In this document: piece after piece, positions 13,433-20,001 of the stretch
Position numbering within the stretch: position 1 is the stretch's first letter
How the letters are laid out: each line of letters opens with the position of its first letter
Assembly (NCBI GenBank): GCA_035369865.1
Contig: DAOOVG010000037.1
Location: forward strand, 1-20,001
Source: MVYY01 sp035369865
GTDB taxonomy: Bacteria; Bacteroidota; Bacteroidia; Bacteroidales; Paludibacteraceae
Length of the DNA: 20,001 bases
Direction: 5' to 3'
Notes under the pieces: model-generated
Databases searched by the model: none
The model's input: the letters and a program-made list of their open reading frames with translations, nothing else
What the model was told of the DNA's origin: nothing
Made by a program: the position numbers and the translations under genes

Positions 13433-16400
13433 TTAAAATTGTCTTTCAGCCATTTGCTTATAGTTATTATAACGCCATTTTGCATTTTTTTCGGCTGCAA
13501 GGAATAATTCTTTAGCTTCCTCAGGATATTGTTTCATCAAAGAAGCATAACGAATTTCGCCCATCAGAAAGTCTTGAAATTTATCCCATTGTGGCTCTTT
13601 TGAATCCAAAATAAATGGATTTTGATTTTCTTCTTCCAGCATTGGATTATAACGATATAACTGCCAGTAACCACATTCAACAGCTCGTGCCTGTTCTTCT
13701 TGGGCTTTTTCCATGCCTGCATAAATACCGTGACTAATGCAAGGAGAATAAGCAATAATTAATGATGGTCCATTATAAGCTTCAGCTTCTCTTAAAGCTT
13801 TAAGTGTTTGAGCTTTATTTGCTCCCATTGCAACCTGAGCTACGTAAACATAACCGTAAGCCATAGCCATCATGCCCAAATCTTTTTTACGAATACGTTT
13901 GCCCGAAGCGGCAAATTTAGCAACTGCTCCCATTGGAGTAGCTTTTGACGATTGTCCACCAGTATTAGAATAAACTTCTGTATCTAAAACTAAAATGTTG
14001 AAATTTTTCCCTGAAGCAATAGCGTGATCTAAACCTCCAAAACCTATATCATAAGCCCAACCATCTCCTCCAATAATCCATTGCGAACGTTTTACAAGAT
14101 AAGAACTTAATTCAGCAATTTCCTTACAATATTTTTTGTTGCACGATGCAAGCAAAGGAGTTATTTTTGATGCTAATTCTTTTGTTTTATCAGCATCTTC
14201 TTTGTTTTCAATCCATTCTGCAAATAAAGCTTTTAATTCATTGGAACAGCTTTTATCATTTATTGCTTCTGCCATTATTTTAGCCAATCGATTTCGCATA
14301 ATTTCATTGGCAAATACCATTCCCAGACCAAATTCAGCATTATCTTCAAACAAGGAATTTGCCCATGCAGGACCATGTCCTTTTTCATTGGTTGTATAAG
14401 GAGTAGAAGGAGCTGAAGCAGAATAAATAGAGCTGCAACCAGTAGCATTGGCAACCAACTCACGGTCACCAAAAAGCTGAGTAATTAATTTTACATAAGG
14501 AGTTTCGCCACAACCAGCACAAGCTCCTGAAAATTCAAACAGCGGCGTAGCCAGTTGCGAATTTTTTACATTCATTTTTACATCAACTAGGTGTTGTTTG
14601 GATGTTACTTCGTTTATGCAGAAATCCCAATTTTTCTGATTTTCATATTGTGTTTCAATAGGAACCATTGTAAGTGCTTTATTACCTCTTGTTCCTGGAC
14701 AAATGTCTGCACAATTATTACACCCCATACAATCAAGCACATCCACTTGAATGCGATAAGTCATTCCTACAAACTGTTTTCCATTAGCTTTGATAGTTTC
14801 AAAAGTTGCTTTTGCTTGTTCTGTTTCATCTAAAATAAATGGTCTGATAGTTGCATGCGGACAAACAAAAGCACATTCATTACATTGAATACAATTAGCC
14901 GGATTCCACAAGGGAACCATTGCGGCAACACCTCGTTTTTCATATTTGCTGGTACCTGGCTCCCACGTGCCATCTTCTCGTCCTTTAAAAACCGATACTG
15001 GCAAATCATCACCAGCTTGGGCATTCATCGGACGAACCACTTTTTTAATGAATTCAGGTACATTATCTTCTATTTCTTCATCATTTGGTAAGATTGCCCA
15101 TTCAGTTGGAACTTCTATTTTAATAAATTCTGTTCCTCGATCAACGGCTGCATAATTTTTCTTTACAATTTCTTCACCCTTTTTGCCATAGGACTTATTA
15201 ATCATCTCCTTCATCTTTTCAACAGCCAATTCATAAGGAATAACATTGGAAATTTTGAAAAAGGCTGATTGAAGAATGGTATTAGTACGATTTCCTAAAC
15301 CAATTTCTTGGGCAATGTTTGTAGCATTAATAATATAAAAATTAATGTTATTTTTTGCTAAATATCTTTTTACTTTATTAGGCAGATTTTCCTTTATTTC
15401 TTCTTCATTCCATACAGTATTCAAAAGGAAAGTTCCATTTTTTTTCAGTCCTTTGGTTACATCATAAAGCTTTAAATAAGCTTGAACATGACAAGCAACA
15501 AAATCTGGTGTGGTAACCAAATAAGTAGAACGTATAGGATGATTGCCAAAACGAAGATGAGAACAGGTGAATCCTCCCGATTTTTTTGAGTCATAGGCAA
15601 AATAAGCTTGGCAATATTTATTAGTATTTTCCCCAATGATTTTAATTGAATTTTTATTGGCTCCTACTGTTCCATCAGAACCGATACCATAAAATTTAGC
15701 TTCAAAAATTCCTTCACCAGCAAGAGAAATTTCTTCTCTCAGTGGTAATGAAGTAAACGTAATATCATCAACAATTCCAACAGTAAAATGATTTTTAGGT
15801 TCAGGTAAAGCTAAATTTTCAAAAACAGCCAATACTTGAGCAGGAGTAAAATCTTTAGAAGACAAACCATAGCGTCCGCCTACAACTATTGGAGTATTTT
15901 TTTGTCCGTACAAAGCATTCTTGACATCCAAATATAAAGGTTCGCCATTTGCACCAGGTTCTTTTGTACGATCTAAAACACTGATTCTTTTGACTGTAGA
16001 AGGAAGTACTGCCAAAAAATGTTTTGCAGAAAAAGGTCGATAAAGATGTACAGAAACCAAACCAACTTTCTCTCCTTTTGCCATTAAATAGTCAATTCCT
16101 TCTCGAATGGCTTCGGTTGAAGAACCCATTGCAATTACAACACGATCAGCATCTTCTGCACCATAATAATCGAAGAGATGATATTTTCTTCCTGTTATTT
16201 CAGCTAATTTATTAAGATAATCTTCCACAATTTCAGGTACTGCTTCGTAAAAAGGATTAGCAGCTTCGGTAGCCTGAAAATAAATATCAGGATTTTGAGC
16301 GGTACCTCGAGTTGCTGGTTGATTAGGATTTAAAGCTCTTTGCCTAAAAGCCTTCAAAGCTTCTTGATCAATTAAAGGAATTAAATCTTCTTTATCCAAT

Positions 16401-16960
16401 TGTTCTATTTTTTGAATTTCGTGGGAAGTACGGAAACCATCAAAAAAATGTACAAAAGGAATACGAGATTTTATTGCTGATAAATGTGCAACAGCAGCTA
16501 AATCCATCACTTCTTGCACGGAACCAGTTGCAAAAAGAGCACAACCCGTTTGACGAACTGCCATTACATCTTGATGGTCACCAAAAATAGAAAGTGCATG
16601 AGTAGCAAGAGATCGTGCTGAAACATGAAAAACACCCGGCAATAACTCACCAGCCATTTTATACATATTAGGAATCATTAAAAGCAAACCCTGTGAAGCT
16701 GTAAAAGTACTTCCCAATGCTCCTGCCTGAAGAGCTCCGTGCATAGCTCCAGCAGCACCTGCTTCAGATTGCATTTCTTGTACTTGCACCGTTTCATTAA
16801 AAATATTTTTTCGACCATATGCTGCCCATTCATCTATATATTCTGCCATAGGTGAAGAAGGGGTAATAGGGTAAATAGCAGCCACTTCACTGAACATGTA
16901 AGCTATATGAGCTGCTGCTTGATTACCATCGCAAGTTAAAAATTTCTTTGTTTTAACCAT
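13433..16960 (-). CDS. nifJ: Pyruvate:ferredoxin (flavodoxin) oxidoreductase
   Basis: At 1175 residues this is the usual length of the single-chain enzyme, which oxidises pyruvate and CoA to acetyl-CoA and CO2 while reducing ferredoxin. All domains are visible in order. The N-terminal pyrimidine-binding domain has YPITPSSPM (30-38) and EMQSEAGAAGAMHGALQAGA. The gamma-like domain includes FYGIGSDGTVGANKNS. A two-cluster ferredoxin domain has CIQCNECAFVCP (near 690) and CMGCNNCADICPG (near 742). The TPP domain has GACAGCGETPYVK (near 810), ATGCSSIYS, GGDGWAYDIGFGG (near 965) and DTEVYSNTGGQSSKATP, with the last cluster cysteine in SPCISHG. A -7 box lies upstream and a strong terminator lies downstream, suggesting a single-gene transcript. 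It points to an anaerobic, oxygen-sensitive metabolism. Confidence 0.97.
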   Translation of the reverse strand: MVKTKKFLTCDGNQAAAHIAYMFSEVAAIYPITPSSPMAEYIDEWAAYGRKNIFNETVQVQEMQSEAGAAGAMHGALQAGALGSTFTASQGLLLMIPNMYKMAGELLPGVFHVSARSLATHALSIFGDHQDVMAVRQTGCALFATGSVQEVMDLAAVAHLSAIKSRIPFVHFFDGFRTSHEIQKIEQLDKEDLIPLIDQEALKAFRQRALNPNQPATRGTAQNPDIYFQATEAANPFYEAVPEIVEDYLNKLAEITGRKYHLFDYYGAEDADRVVIAMGSSTEAIREGIDYLMAKGEKVGLVSVHLYRPFSAKHFLAVLPSTVKRISVLDRTKEPGANGEPLYLDVKNALYGQKNTPIVVGGRYGLSSKDFTPAQVLAVFENLALPEPKNHFTVGIVDDITFTSLPLREEISLAGEGIFEAKFYGIGSDGTVGANKNSIKIIGENTNKYCQAYFAYDSKKSGGFTCSHLRFGNHPIRSTYLVTTPDFVACHVQAYLKLYDVTKGLKKNGTFLLNTVWNEEEIKENLPNKVKRYLAKNNINFYIINATNIAQEIGLGNRTNTILQSAFFKISNVIPYELAVEKMKEMINKSYGKKGEEIVKKNYAAVDRGTEFIKIEVPTEWAILPNDEEIEDNVPEFIKKVVRPMNAQAGDDLPVSVFKGREDGTWEPGTSKYEKRGVAAMVPLWNPANCIQCNECAFVCPHATIRPFILDETEQAKATFETIKANGKQFVGMTYRIQVDVLDCMGCNNCADICPGTRGNKALTMVPIETQYENQKNWDFCINEVTSKQHLVDVKMNVKNSQLATPLFEFSGACAGCGETPYVKLITQLFGDRELVANATGCSSIYSASAPSTPYTTNEKGHGPAWANSLFEDNAEFGLGMVFANEIMRNRLAKIMAEAINDKSCSNELKALFAEWIENKEDADKTKELASKITPLLASCNKKYCKEIAELSSYLVKRSQWIIGGDGWAYDIGFGGLDHAIASGKNFNILVLDTEVYSNTGGQSSKATPMGAVAKFAASGKRIRKKDLGMMAMAYGYVYVAQVAMGANKAQTLKALREAEAYNGPSLIIAYSPCISHGIYAGMEKAQEEQARAVECGYWQLYRYNPMLEEENQNPFILDSKEPQWDKFQDFLMGEIRYASLMKQYPEEAKELFLAAEKNAKWRYNNYKQMAERQF

Positions 16961-17004
16961 TTTTATTATATTTATTGAGTATTATTAATTATTTGAAAAT
17001 TAAA

Positions 17005-17012
17005 CAAATATA
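17005..17012 (-). promoter_or_regulatory. Candidate -7 promoter box for nifJ
   Basis: TATATTTG on the - strand (17012 down to 17005) matches TAnnTTTG and lies about 45 bases before the ATG at 16960. The upstream sequence is A/T runs and lacks a clear TTG at -33. Confidence 0.45.
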
Positions 17013-17062
17013 TGAATTTTATTTTAAAAAAATTTATTTATGATTAAAGATTATCTCATTGA

Positions 17063-18244
17063 CTAATAAAAAAAACCAAACAACCACAAAGGAATTTCAT
17101 TTTTCTTACCTATTTCAATTCCATTGGCAGCATAAATAATTTTTGAATGATTTTTAGAAGAATGCATTTTCTGACCACATTTAACTAAATATTTTTCATC
17201 TACTATAAAATCTGCATGATATTTCCCTGCATTTACTTTATGTCTGGAATGTAAAGAATTATATAAAAAAGTTTTTTCTTCTATATGTTTATCAACATTA
17301 CCGGGCATTACCGCATGAAGTAAATTCGTATTATGTCCATAAATTAGATGAGGCTTTTTAGGAAATTGATCTCCTACAGGATAAAGCAAATTAAGTAAGC
17401 GGGCATCCTTTAAATATTTTATATAATTCATTACGGTAGCTCTTGAAGTCTGAATTTCACTACTTAATTGACTAATATTAGGAGCAACCGGAGAATTTAT
17501 CATAAGTAAATAAAGTAATTTCCGAATTTTTGATAAATACTTTAATTCTATCTGCTTTATCAGTAAAATATCTACTTCAAGCATCATATTCATTGTTTTC
17601 AGTAAATTTTCAGAGAAATTCCTATGCTCGAGAAAAAAAGGATAATAACCATGATGTAAATAGTCTTGAAAATAGTCAAGAGGATGAATTTGATTTACAA
17701 TTTCTTTACAGATTTGAACATGATTTTTTAATATTTCTTCAAAAGTATATGGCTGAAAATTTTTCCCAGACTGTAAATTCAAAAATTCACGAAATGAAAA
17801 ACCTCTTAAATTATAACCACTTACTACATCTTGCAAATCTGGATTGTCTTCTTTTAATCGCATAACAGATGAACCGGAAAAGACAATTTTTAATTCCGGA
17901 AAAAGATCATAGCATTCGCGCAATTCCTTGGACCAATTTTCATATTTAAAAGTTTGATCAATCAGTAATGTCCTTCCACCTTGCTGAACAAACCATTCAG
18001 CAAATTCAATTAAGGAATGAATAGTAAAGTAAAAGTTATTAAAATTAATATAAAGACAACTATTGTCATCTTTTTTAAAATTATCCTTTGCATATTGCAA
18101 AAGAAAAGTTGTCTTCCCTACCCCACGACTCCCTTTTATCCCAATCAAACGTTGCGACCAGTCAATTTCATCCATCAATAACCTTCTTACAGGCGATTGG
18201 ACGTGTTCCACTAAATATTGATGAGTACGAAAAAATGTTTCCAT
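17063..18244 (-). CDS. AAA-family ATPase with DUF4143, with altered catalytic motifs
   Basis: From the ATG at 18244 the protein has 393 residues; a TTG at 18274 overlaps the promoter box and is not preferred. The order is an ATPase domain with Walker A GSRGVGKTT (38-46), a winged-helix-like segment (SQLSSEIQTSRATVMNYIKY), and a C-terminal DUF4143 region ending IPLWLFGFFY, as in common Bacteroidota relatives. The Walker B region is TLLIDQTFKYENW. The usual DE is Asp96-Gln97, and the conserved His/Ile pair after it is changed. The DLSRR motif expected after FSGSS is DLQDV (136-140). The C-terminal nuclease-like E-V-G-G-K element reads LVKCGQK. The comparisons are to family patterns from memory. 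The frame is intact. Its role is unknown; ATP binding is likely and hydrolysis doubtful. Confidence 0.82.
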   Translation of the reverse strand: METFFRTHQYLVEHVQSPVRRLLMDEIDWSQRLIGIKGSRGVGKTTFLLQYAKDNFKKDDNSCLYINFNNFYFTIHSLIEFAEWFVQQGGRTLLIDQTFKYENWSKELRECYDLFPELKIVFSGSSVMRLKEDNPDLQDVVSGYNLRGFSFREFLNLQSGKNFQPYTFEEILKNHVQICKEIVNQIHPLDYFQDYLHHGYYPFFLEHRNFSENLLKTMNMMLEVDILLIKQIELKYLSKIRKLLYLLMINSPVAPNISQLSSEIQTSRATVMNYIKYLKDARLLNLLYPVGDQFPKKPHLIYGHNTNLLHAVMPGNVDKHIEEKTFLYNSLHSRHKVNAGKYHADFIVDEKYLVKCGQKMHSSKNHSKIIYAANGIEIGKKNEIPLWLFGFFY

Positions 18245-18263
18245 TGGAATGTATATTTGTATG

Positions 18264-18295
18264 CAAAAATACAAAAAATAAATTTATTTTGCAAA
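18264..18295 (-). promoter_or_regulatory. Candidate promoter for the DUF4143 ATPase gene
   Basis: On the - strand, TATTTTTG (18271 down to 18264) matches TAnnTTTG. A TTTG (18295 down to 18292) sits 20 bases upstream. The predicted leader to the ATG at 18244 is short, about 15 bases. Confidence 0.58.
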
Positions 18296-18402
18296 GTCGA
18301 GATGTCAAAATCGTAATTTATGAGACAATTTTATTCTGGGAAAAATTGGTAGAATGTTTGAATTTTTGCTCATAAAAACAAAAAAAATCCAAAATATTAT
18401 GT

Positions 18403-18410
18403 TACTTTTG
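18403..18410 (+). promoter_or_regulatory. Candidate -7 promoter box for the beta-CASP gene
   Basis: TACTTTTG matches TAnnTTTG exactly, but no TTG is found at the normal -33 distance. If used, the transcript carries a leader of about 140 bases before 18560. Confidence 0.4.
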
Positions 18411-18559
18411 AAAATGATTCGTTTTCAACAAAAGAAAATTATTATTTATCTCCTACCTGGAAACACTAATAAAATATTACCATAACTCCAGTTGGCGCTA
18501 TACATAAATGAATAAATATGAAGGAATTATATACGATATAAAGAAAAAAATAAACAACT

Positions 18560-19963
18560 ATGAAAATTAAGTTTATTGGAGCTGCACGCGAAGTAACAGG
18601 CAGTAAACATTTAATTACTACTGACGAGGGAAAGAAAATTTTACTGGATTGTGGAATGTTTCAAGGAAAAGGTCTTGAAACAGATGCCAAAAACCGTCAT
18701 CTTGGTTTTAATCCTGCGAAGTTAGATCATATTATTCTTTCTCACGCTCATATTGATCATTCTGGATTAATTCCTTTTTTATATAAAAATGGCTTCCGAG
18801 GCTCCATTATTTGTACACACGCCACACGTGACCTTTGTTCCATTATGTTGGCTGATAGTGCTCATATACAAGAACTTGATGTAAAATGGTTTAATAAAAA
18901 ACGAGCCAGACAGGGATTGCCTCCAGTTGATCCAATTTATAATATTGAAGATGCCGAAAATTGTATGGATTTGTTCATTGGAGTGGCTTACAATAGAAGA
19001 TTTTATATCAATGATAAAATTAGTGTCAAATTTACCAATACAGGTCATTTGTTAGGAAGTGCTGTTGTAAACTTAAGAATTATCGAAAACGATAGAAAAA
19101 TAGATATTGCTTATACAGGAGATATTGGACGACCTTATAATCACATTCTTCGTCCACCTGATCCTTTTTTACCTTGTGATTACTTGATTACTGAATCTAC
19201 TTATGGCGACAGACTTCATCCCGAACCACAACAAAGTGAAGAAGAACTGTTGAAAATTGTATGGGAAACTTGTGTTTTAAACAAAGGAAAATTAATTATT
19301 CCAGCATTTTCTATTGGACGAACACAGGAAATCGTTTTTATGTTAAATAATTTTAATAATAAAGGACTTTTACCTAAAATTGAAATTTTTGTTGATAGCC
19401 CACTTTCAGTTAACGCTACTGATATTTATCGCCTTTATAGTGAATCACTTAATAAAGAAGTAAAGGAAGTTCTTAAATATGACAACGATCCTTTTGGTTT
19501 TAATTCTCTTCATTATATCAAAAATGTTGATGAATCAAAAGCTTTGAATACCTATTATAAACCATGTATTATAATTTCTGCTTCAGGTATGTTAGAAGCA
19601 GGTCGTGTAAAACATCACGTTGCCAATAACATTGAAAATCCACGAAATACTATTTTAATCGTTGGTTATTGTGCACCAACAACGTTGGGAGCACGTTTAC
19701 AACAACCAGGTTTAAGAGAAATATCTATTTTTGGACAAATACATAAGGTTAAGGCTCGGATTGCTAAGATAGAAGCTCTTTCAGGACATGGTGATTATAA
19801 AGAAATGATTTCTTTTCTGAAATGTCAGTCGCCCTCCCAAATTAAAAAAACTTTCCTAGTGCATGGCGATTATGAAACTCAAGTATTTTATAGAGAAGAA
19901 TTGAAAAAAGTAGGTTTTCGTCGTGTAGAAATTCCAGACGTTGAACAAGAATTTATTTTATAA
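18560..19963 (+). CDS. Beta-CASP metallo-beta-lactamase-fold RNA-processing protein
   Basis: The 467-residue protein is a complete MBL-fold/beta-CASP hydrolase of the CPSF-like bacterial group. The metal motif SHAHIDHSG holds His62, His64, Asp66 and His67; NTGHLLGSA gives His163; YTGDIG gives Asp188. The beta-CASP insert follows with ESTYGDR (212-218), PAFSIGRTQE (248-257), SASGMLEAGRVKHH (340-353, His352/His353) and LSGHGDY (His410). All metal ligands are present, so it should be active. Family members act as RNA endonucleases or exonucleases in RNA maturation and decay; the exact activity is inferred from motifs. There is no N-terminal KH domain and no C-terminal RNase J domain, which separates it from archaeal aCPSF1 and from RNase J. 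It appears monocistronic. No terminator is visible in the last 38 bases of the window. Confidence 0.92.
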   Translation: MKIKFIGAAREVTGSKHLITTDEGKKILLDCGMFQGKGLETDAKNRHLGFNPAKLDHIILSHAHIDHSGLIPFLYKNGFRGSIICTHATRDLCSIMLADSAHIQELDVKWFNKKRARQGLPPVDPIYNIEDAENCMDLFIGVAYNRRFYINDKISVKFTNTGHLLGSAVVNLRIIENDRKIDIAYTGDIGRPYNHILRPPDPFLPCDYLITESTYGDRLHPEPQQSEEELLKIVWETCVLNKGKLIIPAFSIGRTQEIVFMLNNFNNKGLLPKIEIFVDSPLSVNATDIYRLYSESLNKEVKEVLKYDNDPFGFNSLHYIKNVDESKALNTYYKPCIIISASGMLEAGRVKHHVANNIENPRNTILIVGYCAPTTLGARLQQPGLREISIFGQIHKVKARIAKIEALSGHGDYKEMISFLKCQSPSQIKKTFLVHGDYETQVFYREELKKVGFRRVEIPDVEQEFIL

Positions 19964-20001
19964 ATTCAATTAAAACAACTTATTACAATATTTAAATTTT
20001 T

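Larger units (their letters stand above)
18245..18559. other. Divergent intergenic region (315 bases)
   Basis: The region is AT-rich and separates the ATPase gene (- strand) from the beta-CASP gene (+ strand). It contains one promoter candidate per direction (18264-18295 and 18403-18410) and then a leader of about 140 bases before the ATG at 18560. I see no convincing ORF, RNA gene or strong hairpin in it. Confidence 0.65.

Noticed and set aside
14136..16215. Several open frames on the + strand opposite nifJ
   Set aside because: They lie fully inside a well-conserved gene on the other strand and show no family similarity, low complexity or start signals of their own.
17530..17865. A 111-codon + strand open frame opposite the ATPase gene
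   Set aside because: The - strand reading has clear Walker A and DUF4143 features, and the + strand frame has none. It is a shadow frame.
18414..18485. Short ORF of 23 codons in the leader of the beta-CASP gene, a possible leader peptide
   Set aside because: It has no recognisable codon pattern (no repeated regulatory codons), no ribosome-binding signal and no nearby attenuator hairpin. ORFs of this length are common by chance.
17063..19963. The DUF4143 ATPase and beta-CASP gene as a two-gene defence module
   Set aside because: They are divergent, each has its own promoter candidate, and the beta-CASP protein is a common housekeeping type. Nothing else in the area resembles defence genes.

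Overview
The window is strongly AT-rich bacterial DNA that looks like chromosome from a member of the Bacteroidota, probably an anaerobic one. Four things support this. The gene content includes a BamA followed by two Skp/OmpH chaperones, NamZ (DUF1343), and an AAA+DUF4143 ATPase with a typical Bacteroidota C-terminus. The genes lack clear Shine-Dalgarno sites. Repeated TAnnTTTG boxes lie upstream of genes, several with a TTG about 18-20 bases further upstream, which is the pattern of the Bacteroidota primary sigma factor. A full-length pyruvate:ferredoxin oxidoreductase suggests anaerobic metabolism. I saw no tRNA, rRNA, CRISPR array, insertion sequence or phage gene.

Layout. From 1 to 2.4 kb (+ strand) lies the end of bamA and two tandem OmpH/Skp-like periplasmic chaperones, closed by a perfect hairpin at 2401-2434. 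From 2.45 to 3.57 kb (- strand) is a tight two-gene unit: a CDP-alcohol phosphatidyltransferase-like membrane enzyme and a GtrA-family membrane protein. A 357-base divergent intergenic region follows. From 3.9 to 7.65 kb (+) is a likely operon of a SpmA/SpmB-type nucleoside-recognition membrane protein, a deacetylase-fold protein and a GT4-like glycosyltransferase. At 7.75-8.7 kb (+) is a nitrilase-superfamily amidohydrolase of unknown substrate.

From 8.77 to 18.24 kb everything is on the - strand. Listed by rising coordinate, these are secreted NamZ-type muramidase, FabG, a YmdB-like macrodomain protein, ComF, a DgkA/undecaprenol-kinase-like protein, elongation factor P, pyruvate:ferredoxin oxidoreductase, and an AAA ATPase with DUF4143. 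At 18.56-19.96 kb (+) is a beta-CASP metallo-beta-lactamase-fold RNA-processing protein.

Functionally the window is mostly core biology: outer-membrane protein assembly, envelope lipid and glycan metabolism, fatty-acid synthesis, cell-wall turnover, translation, pyruvate oxidation and RNA processing. I found no convincing new multi-gene system. The observations most worth a second look are the DUF4143 ATPase, which appears to have lost several catalytic signatures while staying intact; the membrane/deacetylase/glycosyltransferase operon; the phosphatidyltransferase with a changed signature residue coupled to GtrA; and the Gly-Tyr repeat in a BamA loop.
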